From assembly GCA_041394885.1 (NCBI GenBank), contig JAWKHI010000075.1, positions 1-15,006 of the forward strand: a stretch of 15,006 bases of DNA. The letters run 5' to 3'. Of this stretch, positions 1 to 7,365 are shown piece by piece. The DNA is from DSOI01 sp041394885. GTDB lineage: Bacteria > Acidobacteriota > Terriglobia > Bryobacterales > Bryobacteraceae. Position 1 is the stretch's first letter. Every line of letters starts with the position of its first letter. Both the position numbers and the translations under genes were made by a program. The notes under the pieces are model-generated. The model was not told the DNA's origin, made no database searches, and worked only from the letters and a program-made list of their open reading frames with translations.

Positions 1-1
1 G

Positions 2-1033
2 TTTCTCGCCGGGCGCAAGCTTGCCGATCCGGATGCGTTGCGGGTGTTGTTCCTGCGCGAATCCGCCGCCGATGCGGAGACGTTCAAAGCGTACTGCTCG
101 GTGGAAGTGGCTTTGTATGACTTGGTGGGTAAGGAGTTGGGCGTCCCCGTTTCGGAACTGGTGGGCGGCCGCGTGCGCGACACCATCATGCTCTATGGAA
201 GCGCGGGGATGTACCAGCCGCCGGAAGCCTATGCCGCGGAAGCGGCGGGCGTCGCGGGGCTGGGGTTCCGAGCGTATAAGATGCGGCCCGCGCTCGGTCC
301 GGAAGACGACATCAAGACCGTGCAGTTGATGAGGGAAGCCGTGGGACCGGGCGTCGACCTGATGGTGGACGCGCATTCCTGGTGGCGCATGGGTGATCGC
401 AGCTACGACGCGGCTACGGTGACCCGCGTGGCCGAGGCGATGGCCGCGTATGACATCGCGTGGCTCGAGGAACCGCTTCCGCCGGCCGACCACGCCGCCT
501 ACACGGCTCTGCGCGCGCTCGGCCATGTGCCGGTCGCCACCGGCGAGCATGAGCCGGACGAAAGTGGATTCCTCGACCTGATCGCCCGGGACTGCGCCGA
601 CATCCTGCAGGCCGATGTGGTTTGCCAGGGCGGCTTCACCATGTCGCGCCGGCTGTTCGGCGAGATTGCCCGCGCCGGCTTGCGTTTTGCTTTCCATTGC
701 TGGGGCACCGATCTGGAAGTGCTGGCGGCGGCGCAACTGGGCATCTGCTGGCCGGAAAACGTCGTCGAGTGGCTGGAGTATCCGGTGTATTCCACGCCCC
801 AACTGAAGACGATGTACCCGTTTCCGCTTGCGTCCGAAATTCTGAAGGAGCCCCTCGATATCGCCGATGGGTCGCTGCAGGTAGGAATCAAACCGGGGCT
901 CGGCATTGACGTGGACGAGTCCGTGATCGAGCGCTATCCGTGGATTCCGGGTCCATGGTCATTTTTCAAGTTGATCTCACCGCCGGGAACTTTCGCCGTG
1001 GTTTCCGACCACAGTATTCCCTGGGCAGGTTAG
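2..1033 (+). CDS. Mandelate racemase / muconate lactonizing family enzyme (5' partial)
   Basis: Enolase-superfamily enzyme of the MR/MLE type, which abstracts the proton alpha to a carboxylate using Mg2+; members are racemases or sugar-acid dehydratases. The frame is open from base 2, so the true start lies outside the window and the ATG at 38 is internal. Counting from that ATG, the expected residues appear in order: Lys81 in AYKMR (catalytic Lys; the usual second Lys is Arg), metal ligands Asp111 (VDAHSWW), Glu145 (WLEEPLP) and Glu170 (ATGEHE), Asp193 (LQADV) and His220 (FHCWGT) forming the His-Asp dyad, and Glu247 (EWLEYP). The capping domain is mostly missing; the barrel is complete. A set with both Lys and His-Asp fits mandelate racemase-like or acid-sugar dehydratase subgroups; the substrate cannot be read from sequence. 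The TAG stop overlaps the stop of the convergent toxin gene. Confidence 0.9.
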   Translation, partial: FLAGRKLADPDALRVLFLRESAADAETFKAYCSVEVALYDLVGKELGVPVSELVGGRVRDTIMLYGSAGMYQPPEAYAAEAAGVAGLGFRAYKMRPALGPEDDIKTVQLMREAVGPGVDLMVDAHSWWRMGDRSYDAATVTRVAEAMAAYDIAWLEEPLPPADHAAYTALRALGHVPVATGEHEPDESGFLDLIARDCADILQADVVCQGGFTMSRRLFGEIARAGLRFAFHCWGTDLEVLAAAQLGICWPENVVEWLEYPVYSTPQLKTMYPFPLASEILKEPLDIADGSLQVGIKPGLGIDVDESVIERYPWIPGPWSFFKLISPPGTFAVVSDHSIPWAG

Positions 1034-1458
1034 CGCCCGAGCACGATCGCGCGGAGTCCGCGGAATTTGAGGAAGGCGTCGTCGAACGTAACCAGGTCCA
1101 TTCCGGCGGCACGCGCGAAGGCGGCGAAATAAGCGTCCTGCCATGCCTTCGGGGATGATTGGAGGCCGGCCGTGAAGGTGCGCATGTGCGTTTCCAAATC
1201 TTGCGTTTCGGCTTGAAAGGCGAATCGTTCGTCGGCAAGCAGCGCGTCCCAGATGCGCCATGCCGCGGCTCCCGTGCACACTCGATCGCCCATCACCGCT
1301 GGGTTGTTCAGAAGCCGGAGCAGACCTGGTTGAGCCATACGGCACACTGACGCCGATCCCGCTTCCGCGTTTTCGAGCCAACTCACCGCTATCGCGTGGT
1401 GCTCGTGGGCTCCGTCGCACAGGGCAAGCAAGAAGTTAACGTCGCAGAGGGCGGCCAA
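1030..1458 (-). CDS. PIN-domain ribonuclease toxin, VapC-like (TTG start)
   Basis: Toxin half of a type II toxin-antitoxin pair; PIN-domain toxins are Mg2+-dependent RNases. The open frame extends upstream to 1530 but that part is the antitoxin's coding region in another frame. I place the start at the TTG at 1458 because the protein then begins MAALCDVNFLL, the usual VapC N-terminus, and a GGAGGAGG ribosome-binding site lies 9 nt upstream inside the antitoxin gene. This gives 142 residues, normal for the family. Acidic residues: Asp6, Asp108 (WQDAY), Asp126/127 (TFDDAF). The position usually held by the second acid (near residue 43, CRMAQPGLLRLL) is Gln, which I recall as common in a VapC branch with this motif. 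It overlaps the antitoxin gene by 23 bp, so translation is probably coupled. Family call is firm; activity is not shown. Confidence 0.85.
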   Translation of the reverse strand: MAALCDVNFLLALCDGAHEHHAIAVSWLENAEAGSASVCRMAQPGLLRLLNNPAVMGDRVCTGAAAWRIWDALLADERFAFQAETQDLETHMRTFTAGLQSSPKAWQDAYFAAFARAAGMDLVTFDDAFLKFRGLRAIVLGR

Positions 1459-1708
1459 CGCGGCGAGCCTCCTCCGCCAACGTCGCGGCTTCGGCTTCGC
1501 TAACGCGCTTCTGCGTGAGAGTGGGCGCATCCGGGTTTGGGGCGATCAATGGAAAACGCACTCGCCGAGGAGAGCGTCCCGAAGGCGCAGCCTTCAGTAC
1601 CAGACGGATCCCTTCGGTCACCAGCGCGGAGATAGTTCGTCCCTCCTGGGCGGCCTTCACTTTCACCGCGCGGTATACGTCTTCGGGCAGTTCAAGGCTG
1701 GTCCTCAT
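1436..1708 (-). CDS. Ribbon-helix-helix antitoxin, VapB-like
   Basis: Ninety-residue antitoxin of the downstream PIN toxin. The N-terminus (MRTSLELPEDVYRAVKVKAA) fits a ribbon-helix-helix DNA-binding domain: a short strand at residues 2-6, helix from about 8 to 20, a turn at GRT, and a second helix to about 38 (ISALVTEGIRLVLKA). The basic and acidic C-terminal part, ending in EEARRVGRPLRR, would be the toxin-neutralising tail. The ATG at 1708 has an AGGCAGG-type ribosome-binding site just upstream. Three tandem 8-bp repeats lie directly in front of the gene and are the likely site of autoregulation. The gene follows the secretin-domain gene on the same strand after only 33 bp, so read-through from that operon is possible, but the repeats suggest its own control. 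Confidence 0.85.
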   Translation of the reverse strand: MRTSLELPEDVYRAVKVKAAQEGRTISALVTEGIRLVLKAAPSGRSPRRVRFPLIAPNPDAPTLTQKRVSEAEAATLAEEARRVGRPLRR

Positions 1709-1717
1709 CCTGCCTCA

Positions 1718-1741
1718 GAATACCGCGATACCGAAATACCG
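1718..1741. promoter_or_regulatory. Three tandem 8-bp repeats, likely antitoxin operator
   Basis: Three perfectly phased units GAATACCG, CGATACCG and AAATACCG fill 24 bp between the stop codon of the secretin-domain gene (1742) and the antitoxin start (1708). Six of eight positions (ATACCG) are invariant. Ribbon-helix-helix repressors such as MetJ (8-bp boxes) and plasmid omega repressor (7-bp boxes) bind arrays of short repeats with one dimer per box, so an 8-bp period fits the antitoxin encoded next to it. That the array is the operator is inference; the repeats themselves are plain in the sequence. Confidence 0.65.
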
Positions 1742-2458
1742 CTAATCCACCACCCGCGCCGACAGCACCAGAAACAGGGACTCCCTCCCCGGCCCCAGAC
1801 TGGCCTTTCCGATGACGGCTTTCTGGCCCTCCCGGACGTCGATCGTGGTGTTCACGCCAGTGTCGATATAGGTGAAGCCTTTGTCGTTGGGGATCGGGAC
1901 ACGGCCTCCGAATCGCACGTCTTTCAGGTGGAATCGGCGCTCAGCGCCGTCGCCGGTGATCGTGCATTGTTGGTACCGAAACTGGTACATCGGCTTGGCT
2001 GCCGGTTCGCCCGCCACGGGCATGATGCCGCTGGTCTCGCCGCCATCCCCTTCCGAGCCGCGGATCAGCATCGTCTCGATCAGTTTGTAGCCGGAGAAGG
2101 AGAAGATTTGCCTCAATTGGGCCGCGACGCCGGCGAGCGATTGGGGCAAGTCGGACCCTTTTTCCTCAGTGCCTAAAATCATGAACGCCGTGATCTCGAT
2201 ATTGCGTTTGGCCGGCGGCGGTTGATCCAGCTTCCGGATCATTTCCTCTAACATCGCGATCGTCTCCTGCGTTCCCTTGAGTCCGATGGTGTTCAATTGG
2301 TTCGAACCGCAAAGGACGGAGTGGCTGGGCGCCAGAATTGAAAGTAGAGTGCAAATTTCTCCCGGCGTCTTGTGCCGGACCTCCACCAGCTTTCGCTGTG
2401 GTTCCTGTCCCGCCGCGGCGAACGCCACGGCCAGTATGATCAGCGTCATCTTTTTCAT
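1742..2458 (-). CDS. Exported secretin N-domain protein without pore domain
   Basis: A 238-residue protein with a signal peptide (MKKMTLIILAVAFAAAG, cleaved near residue 17). Residues about 23-80 read as one secretin N1-type module: VEVRHKTPGEI, a hydrophobic strand, NTIGLKGTQETIAMLEEMI and the closing RKLDQP. The second half (RNIEITAFMIL, later GQKAVIGKAS and SLFLVLSARVVD) resembles a short piece of the secretin C-terminal region, but the protein is too small to form a secretin barrel. It is probably periplasmic or attached to an outer-membrane complex. The start is well supported: ATG at 2458 follows a GGAGGT site with 5 nt spacing and overlaps the stop of the preceding gene as ATGA. Its place as last gene of an ECF sigma / anti-sigma operon suggests an envelope role under that sigma factor. 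The exact job is unknown. Confidence 0.7.
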   Translation of the reverse strand: MKKMTLIILAVAFAAAGQEPQRKLVEVRHKTPGEICTLLSILAPSHSVLCGSNQLNTIGLKGTQETIAMLEEMIRKLDQPPPAKRNIEITAFMILGTEEKGSDLPQSLAGVAAQLRQIFSFSGYKLIETMLIRGSEGDGGETSGIMPVAGEPAAKPMYQFRYQQCTITGDGAERRFHLKDVRFGGRVPIPNDKGFTYIDTGVNTTIDVREGQKAVIGKASLGPGRESLFLVLSARVVD

Positions 2459-2859
2459 TCGTCACCTCCATCCGCAATCAGATAAATCACAATGTCCGGG
2501 TCCGCCGTTTCGAGCCGGACAAACGCGGCTCCCTCCACAGGCGGAGCTTTGGCCGTCACCGGCCGTGGCGCGGCGGCCAGTTGCCTCGGCCTGCTCGCCG
2601 CGATGACCGGCGCCCATTCCGGCGCAGGCGGCGGAGTCGGGAATGCGACCTCGATCCGGTCCTGCTCGGGCGTCCATCCGATCGAATACGCGAAAAACAG
2701 GGCCGCCACCACACTCGCCGGCATGAGCCGGCGCATCCATTTCTCTCGTGCTTCCTCTCGTGCGTTCCTTTGCGCGACGCCGCGCACCACGCGCGCATGC
2801 AATTGCTCCACCGCATGGTCGGGAACATCGGTACAATCTCTCAGCCAATCGTCATTCAT
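2455..2859 (-). CDS. Single-pass membrane protein, putative anti-sigma factor
   Basis: A 134-residue protein beginning MNDDWLRDC at 2859; the frame is open further upstream, but that part only shadows the sigma gene. Residues 1-45 are charged and helical (HARVVRGVAQRNAREEAREKW), residues about 46-61 form a transmembrane segment (MPASVVAALFFAYSIG), followed by a Pro/Ala-rich linker and a C-terminal hydrophobic patch (FVRLETADPDIVIYLIADGG). I see no zinc-binding HxxxCxxC motif, so it is not a classical ZAS anti-sigma factor. The calling evidence is position: its ATG overlaps the sigma stop (ATGA) and the next gene's ATG overlaps its own stop (ATGA). A one-pass protein translated directly after an ECF sigma factor is typically its membrane-bound regulator. 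The C-terminal patch may face the periplasm. Confidence 0.65.
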   Translation of the reverse strand: MNDDWLRDCTDVPDHAVEQLHARVVRGVAQRNAREEAREKWMRRLMPASVVAALFFAYSIGWTPEQDRIEVAFPTPPPAPEWAPVIAASRPRQLAAAPRPVTAKAPPVEGAAFVRLETADPDIVIYLIADGGDE

Positions 2860-3368
2860 CGCACGCCTCGCGACTCCACCCACGCTTTCAGCTTCGCCCG
2901 CGCCTGTGCGCTTTGAGACCGCACGGTGGCCTCGCTCACGCCCATCAGCGCCGCGACCTCCGCGGTTTCCATTCCCTCCAAATGGCGCAGCACGAGCGCC
3001 ATTCGTTCCCGATCCCCCAACTGGCGCAGGCCCTCCATCACGATCCTCTCCTGTTCCTCCCGTTGCGCCGACGTCTCCGGATCCACGCCGCCGTCGCCGT
3101 CGGTATCGGCGATCTCCCGGTCCGGGCGCTGCCGTCGGAAATGGTCGCGGCACGTGTTCACCGCGATCCGGTAAAGCCACGGCGAGGGATCGCGGTCGCG
3201 CATGATCCGCCCGCGGTTGTTCCACGCTTTCAGGAACACCTCTTGCGCGGCGTCCTCGGCGTCGTCGAGATTGCCGAGCAGCCGGTAGCAAAGCCGCAGA
3301 ATCGGACGCTCGCACAGCCGAAGCATCTGGTCGAAGGAGTCCGCCTCGGAAACCCGCGCGCCGAACAT
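2856..3368 (-). CDS. ECF-family RNA polymerase sigma factor
   Basis: Alternative sigma factor of the extracytoplasmic-function group. It has only regions 2 and 4: region 2 runs from FDQMLRLCERPILRLCYRLLG through DAEDAAQEVFLKAW to WLYRIAVNTCRDHFRR (core binding and -10 recognition), then an acidic linker, then region 4 with the helix-turn-helix METAEVAALMGVSEATVRSQ and KLKAWVE. The frame is open up to a TTG at 3494, but I favour the ATG at 3368: it has GGAG 9 nt upstream and leaves about 30 nt behind a TATACC box. The ATG at 3392 is the alternative (178 instead of 170 residues) and lacks a ribosome-binding site. It heads a three-gene operon with ATGA overlaps at both junctions, so sigma, membrane regulator and secretin-domain protein are made together. 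Confidence 0.88.
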   Translation of the reverse strand: MFGARVSEADSFDQMLRLCERPILRLCYRLLGNLDDAEDAAQEVFLKAWNNRGRIMRDRDPSPWLYRIAVNTCRDHFRRQRPDREIADTDGDGGVDPETSAQREEQERIVMEGLRQLGDRERMALVLRHLEGMETAEVAALMGVSEATVRSQSAQARAKLKAWVESRGVR

Positions 3369-3493
3369 CGACCTTAGCTCCAGGGCTTCCATCGCATCTG
3401 AGAGGGTATACGCGGCATGGCCGCCGAACGTGCATCGGGCTGACGGACCAATGCGGATGATCGAGTACGGCGCTGGCGCTAGACTGGTCTCCA

Positions 3494-4042
3494 ATGGCGC
3501 TCGAGTTCACCACTGACTATCTGCGGGATTCGTTGTCCTTGTTCCGGTATTACAAGAAGCTGGCCGAGCGCGCCATGGAGCAGGTCACCGATGAGCAGCT
3601 TTTCCTCACTTTGGACGGCGAAGCGAATTCGATCGCGGTGATCGTCAAACACATGGCGGGCAACATGCGTTCCCGCTGGACCGATTTCCTCACCACCGAC
3701 GGTGAAAAGGCCGATCGCAACCGCGATAGCGAATTCGTCGATCCGCCGGGCACGCGCGAGGCGCTCCTGGAGGTGTGGGAAGACGGCTGGCGGCGCCTGT
3801 TCGACGCGCTCGAACCGCTCTCGGCGTCCGATCTCTCCGCGACGGTGACCATTCGCGGAGAGCCGCATTCGGTGATGCAGGCCGTGAACCGGCAGCTCGC
3901 TCACTACGCTCTCCACGCCGGGCAGATCGTGCTCCTGGCGAAGCATTTCGGGCATGACCGCTGGCAGGCGCTGACGGTCCCGCGGAACCGGTCCGCCGAG
4001 TTCAACCGTAAGGTTGCTTCGGGCGACGCCAGCCAGCGGTAG
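3494..4042 (+). CDS. DinB-like protein, DUF1572 / YfiT-type
   Basis: A 182-residue protein of the DinB / YfiT four-helix-bundle superfamily. The three metal-ligand histidines expected in this fold are present: His53 in VKHMAGN, and His137 and His141 in QLAHYALHAGQI, a hallmark of the DUF1572 branch; Trp62 and DGEANSIAVIVKH match the same branch. Members bind a divalent metal, and several act as thiol-dependent transferases (bacillithiol or mycothiol systems), but no substrate can be assigned. The ATG at 3494 has no clear Shine-Dalgarno sequence; CTCCA precedes it directly. The gene is divergent from the ECF sigma operon across roughly 100 bp, and the kinase follows 84 bp downstream on the same strand. 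No ORF in the window contradicts this call. Confidence 0.8.
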   Translation: MALEFTTDYLRDSLSLFRYYKKLAERAMEQVTDEQLFLTLDGEANSIAVIVKHMAGNMRSRWTDFLTTDGEKADRNRDSEFVDPPGTREALLEVWEDGWRRLFDALEPLSASDLSATVTIRGEPHSVMQAVNRQLAHYALHAGQIVLLAKHFGHDRWQALTVPRNRSAEFNRKVASGDASQR

Positions 4043-4126
4043 TCGAGAAGAATCCGCTGCGGCGAGCGATTCCACACTCACCCCTGGGCGATCGGTCGTC
4101 TCCCGCCGATAGACCTTCAGACGTCC

Positions 4127-6490
4127 ATGCACGCCCTCTCCCCCGATCCGATGACCGGCCTCGTGCTGGGGCACTACCGGATCCGCTCGCGTCTCGGCCA
4201 GGGCGGAATGGGGAGCGTGTATCTGGCCGATCGCATCGGCGCTGACTATGAGCAGCGGGTGGCGATCAAGATTGCCACCGAGGTAATCGCGTACCCGGAT
4301 CTGCTCGACCGCTTCCGCCAGGAGCGCCAATTGCTGGCCGTGCTCGATCACCCCAATATCGTCCGGCTCATCGACGGCGGCGCTACTCCCGCCGGTGTGC
4401 CCTATCTCGTGATGGACTGTGTGCTCGGGCGGCGAATCACGGACCATTGCAGTGAGAACAGGCTCGGGGTGCGGGAGCGGGTGAAGCTCATCCGCAAGGT
4501 GTGCGCGGCGGTCCACTACGCGCACCAGCGCATGGTGATCCATCGGGACATCAAGCCGTCCAACATCCTTGTCACCAGCGAAGGCGAGCCGAAACTACTC
4601 GATTTCGGGATCGCGAAGATCCTACGGCAGCCGGAAGGAGAGGGACTCACGCGGCCGGACTCTCGCCCGATGACGCTCCGCTACGCCAGCCCGGAACAGG
4701 TGCGCGGCGACACGCTGACGGTGGCAAGCGACGTCTACGCGCTGGGGACGCTGCTTTACGAACTGCTGTGCGGCAAGACTCCGTTCGAGCAGGAGGACGG
4801 GCTGGCCGCCATAACCTTGTCGTGGAAAATCTGCCACGGGGAACCTCCGAGGCTGAGCTCGATTTCCGAACTCCCCATCGACGGCGACCTCGAAGCAATC
4901 GTCTCCAAGACGCTGCGCAAGGAACCTGAGCATCGCTATTCCTCGGCCGGGCATCTGGCCGAAGACCTGCTGCGGTATCTGGATGGGCGGCCCGTGGAAG
5001 CGGCGCGCGGAACGTGGATGTACAGGCTCGGCAAGTTCGCCCGGCGGGAAAAGGCCGCCGCGGGCGCCACCATTGCCGCCGCGGCGATTCTCACCAGCGG
5101 CGTGGCCGGCGTAACCTGGCAGGCCGGAATCGCGCAGCGCGAACGAAGAGTCGCCGAACGGCGATTCGAGGATATTCACGAGTTGTCGCGATCGTTCCTG
5201 TTCGAATTCCACGACGCCATCGAAAAGCTCCCCGGCGCGCTGCCGGCGCGGAGGCTGGCGCTCGAGAAAGCCGTCCAGTATCTGGACCGGCTGGCCGCGG
5301 ATTCCAATGGGGACCGCAAGTTGATGCTCGACCTCGCCACCGGGTATCAGCGGGTGGGCTACATCCTGCGGAGCCGCACGCTCGAGAATTTCGGAGACAC
5401 CGAAGGCGCGCTGGCGAATTTCGGCAAAGCGGCCAGGCTCGGCGAGCAGCTCCTGGCCCGATACGCGACCGATCTGGATGTGCGGAACTCATTGGCGGGA
5501 AGTTATCGCGGGCTCGGTGACCAGTATGCCGTCCGCGGCGACAACAAGAAGGCGCTCGGCTATTTCCGCATGGCCCTGCCGCTGGTGGACGCAGCCCCGG
5601 AGTTGCGCCGCACGCGCATGAAGGTGTGCGATTCGATCGGCGACATGCTGGTGAAGGAAGGCGAAACGGCGCAGGCGGGGCCGTACTTCGAACAGGCGCT
5701 TGCCATCGCGGAATCGCTCTACGAGAAAAATCCGGAAGAGGCGAGCTTCCGGCGGGATCGAACGGTGGCCTGGAACCGGATGGCCTTTTTCCGGTCTGCC
5801 GCCGGTGATCTCGATGGCGCCCGCGCGTATCTCGACCGCGCGATCGCCGTCATCGAGCAGGACGTGGCGGCCAAGCCGAACGACGCGCGCCTGCGGCGCG
5901 ATCTCTTTGTCGGCTATTCACGCCGGGGCGCCATCCACGCCCGCCAGGGAGCGAACGCGCAAGCGCTCAGCGACTATGCGCGCGCCCTCGGATACATCGA
6001 AAGGATCGCCGCCAGCGACACCGGAAACGCACAGGCGGCCACCGACCTCGCCGCGGCTTACCTGCATATGGGCGATGCCCAGATGGAATCCAACCGCGCC
6101 GCCGAGGCCGCCGAAGCCTATCGCCGCGGCATCGAAACGGCGGAACGCGGCTCGGCTCCTGACTCGAGCGCCGCCGAGCCGGTCTCGGTGCTCGTAAACC
6201 TGTATCTCGGTTTGGGCGAAGCGCTCCAATCGTCATCCGCGAGGTCGGGAGCGCCTGCCTGGTTCGCCAAGGCGATCGACCTTGCCGCCGCGTACGCAAA
6301 GCACGTTCCCAGCCGCAAGGCGTATTCGATGCTGGCCGACGGGCATGAGGCGATGGGCGACTATTTCAAATCATCGGGCCGCAACGCGGAGACCGGGTCC
6401 TGGTATGAGAAAGCAGGCGAGTTCCGGCGCCAGGCAGACGGCCCTCCCGCACCGGGACTTTCGGCGGGCGTCCAGCGGGCGCCCCGTTGA
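4127..6490 (+). CDS. Membrane Ser/Thr protein kinase (Pkn type) with TPR-like tail
   Basis: A 787-residue receptor-like kinase. The N-terminal kinase domain (about 17-290) holds the glycine-rich loop GQGGMGSVY (25-32), Lys48 in VAIKIA, HRDIKPSN (139-146), DFG (159-161) and the activation segment ending YASPEQ (186-191, the APE position), so it should be catalytically active. One transmembrane segment follows at about 309-333 (AAAGATIAAAAILTSGVAGV), then a charged helix and a C-terminal region of about 400 residues built of roughly eight TPR-like helical pairs (for example LATGYQRVGYIL, LAGSYRGLGDQY, LAAAYLHMGDAQ, LADGHEAMGDYF) repeating about every 45-48 residues. By topology the TPR part lies outside the cytoplasm and may sense or bind a partner. 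Start choice is uncertain: neither ATG 4127 nor ATG 4151 has a good ribosome-binding site. The gene ends 15 bp from the convergent LRR gene. Confidence 0.9.
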   Translation: MHALSPDPMTGLVLGHYRIRSRLGQGGMGSVYLADRIGADYEQRVAIKIATEVIAYPDLLDRFRQERQLLAVLDHPNIVRLIDGGATPAGVPYLVMDCVLGRRITDHCSENRLGVRERVKLIRKVCAAVHYAHQRMVIHRDIKPSNILVTSEGEPKLLDFGIAKILRQPEGEGLTRPDSRPMTLRYASPEQVRGDTLTVASDVYALGTLLYELLCGKTPFEQEDGLAAITLSWKICHGEPPRLSSISELPIDGDLEAIVSKTLRKEPEHRYSSAGHLAEDLLRYLDGRPVEAARGTWMYRLGKFARREKAAAGATIAAAAILTSGVAGVTWQAGIAQRERRVAERRFEDIHELSRSFLFEFHDAIEKLPGALPARRLALEKAVQYLDRLAADSNGDRKLMLDLATGYQRVGYILRSRTLENFGDTEGALANFGKAARLGEQLLARYATDLDVRNSLAGSYRGLGDQYAVRGDNKKALGYFRMALPLVDAAPELRRTRMKVCDSIGDMLVKEGETAQAGPYFEQALAIAESLYEKNPEEASFRRDRTVAWNRMAFFRSAAGDLDGARAYLDRAIAVIEQDVAAKPNDARLRRDLFVGYSRRGAIHARQGANAQALSDYARALGYIERIAASDTGNAQAATDLAAAYLHMGDAQMESNRAAEAAEAYRRGIETAERGSAPDSSAAEPVSVLVNLYLGLGEALQSSSARSGAPAWFAKAIDLAAAYAKHVPSRKAYSMLADGHEAMGDYFKSSGRNAETGSWYEKAGEFRRQADGPPAPGLSAGVQRAPR

Positions 6491-6505
6491 ATCCGCGCCT
6501 TCCTT

Positions 6506-7345
6506 CTACTTTTTGGCCGCGGTCCGGGGTTCGGTGACCACGGTGTGGGCCACCTTGCGCAGTTCGGCCGCTTGCGCCTTCGGGAATGGATTTCCGGCTA
6601 CGTAGATCTGCCAGAACGGCGCGAACCGCTTCTCGCCTCCGGCATCCTCCTTGCCCATGGCGATCAGCGGACCGAGGTCCTTGATCTGATTGCCGTCGAG
6701 CATCAGGTACTTCAGATTGTGGAGGCTGGCGAGAGCGGAGACGTCGGTAACGCGATTGCCGCTGAGGTCGAGCGAAGACAGATTCTTCAGTCCCGCCAGC
6801 GGCTTCACATCCGTGATCTGGTTGCCATCCAGGTACAGCGACCATAGTTTTGCCAGCCCGGCCAGCGGCCCCACGTCGGAGATCCGGTTGCCCGACAGCA
6901 GCAGCGAGTTCATGGCCTCGAGTTTTTCGAATGCCTTCGCGCTGGCCACCTGATTCCCGGTGAGATCGAGGTATTGCAGCTTGATCAAACCGGCCAGCGG
7001 ACCAGCGTCGCTGATCTTGTTGTTCTTTAGCGTCAATGACTGGATGTTGGTGAGATTGCGCAGCGGGGATAGATCCGCCACCTGCCCGTCGTAGATTTCG
7101 AGCATCGCCAGCGCGGCGCAGTGTTCGAGCCCCCTTAAATCGCGGATCGCTTTGCCGCGGGCTGTGATGGTCGAAATGCTTTTCACGTCGTCGGCGGTGA
7201 TGGGTTCCTGATTGTCCCTCTTGGCGAACACGGACTGCCGCACCACGGCTTCCAACTCCGAATCGGGAAATATCCCCTTTTTTTCCTGTTCGGCGGCGGG
7301 AGCATACATCGCCCCAAGCGCCAGAACAATGAACGCTCTGTGCAT
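6506..7345 (-). CDS. Secreted internalin-like leucine-rich repeat protein
   Basis: A 279-residue exported protein. Residues 1-18 (MHRAFIVLALGAMYAPA) form a signal peptide. Residues about 26-60 (FPDSELEAVVRQSV, PITADDVKSI) match the small helical cap of internalins, and from about 60 to 250 there are about eight 22-residue SDS22-type repeats of the form LxxLxxLxLxxNxIxDxxPLAGL, for example LSLDLSGNRVTDV and LYLDGNQITDV. Such proteins bind other proteins; there is no catalytic site. No LPXTG or other anchor follows the repeats, so it is probably periplasmic or secreted. The start is the ATG at 7345, with a perfect AGGAGGT site 6 nt upstream (the TTG one codon earlier is not needed). It is divergent from the first TonB-dependent receptor across 126 bp and converges on the kinase. 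Confidence 0.85.
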   Translation of the reverse strand: MHRAFIVLALGAMYAPAAEQEKKGIFPDSELEAVVRQSVFAKRDNQEPITADDVKSISTITARGKAIRDLRGLEHCAALAMLEIYDGQVADLSPLRNLTNIQSLTLKNNKISDAGPLAGLIKLQYLDLTGNQVASAKAFEKLEAMNSLLLSGNRISDVGPLAGLAKLWSLYLDGNQITDVKPLAGLKNLSSLDLSGNRVTDVSALASLHNLKYLMLDGNQIKDLGPLIAMGKEDAGGEKRFAPFWQIYVAGNPFPKAQAAELRKVAHTVVTEPRTAAKK

Positions 7346-7351
7346 CAAGGC

Positions 7352-7358
7352 ACCTCCT
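7352..7358 (-). promoter_or_regulatory. Shine-Dalgarno site of the LRR gene
   Basis: On the minus strand this reads AGGAGGT, fully complementary to the 16S 3' end, with 6 nt to the ATG at 7345. It fixes the start codon one codon inside the longest open frame. Confidence 0.85.
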
Positions 7359-7365
7359 AATCGAA

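Noticed and set aside
3457..3494. Leaderless promoter for the DinB-like gene using TAGACT at 3480-3485.
   Set aside because: The -10 match and distance would fit leaderless transcription and there is no Shine-Dalgarno site, but no acceptable -35 lies 16-19 bp upstream.
3479..4543. Long minus-strand open frame of 354 codons opposite the DinB-like and kinase genes.
   Set aside because: It is the complement of two well-supported genes, is rich in His/Val/Gly/Glu as expected from reading G+C-rich codons backwards, and has no recognisable domain.
6476..6486. CGGG/CCCG hairpin at the end of the kinase gene as a terminator.
   Set aside because: Only four base pairs with a three-base loop, inside the coding region, and no T-tract follows on either strand.
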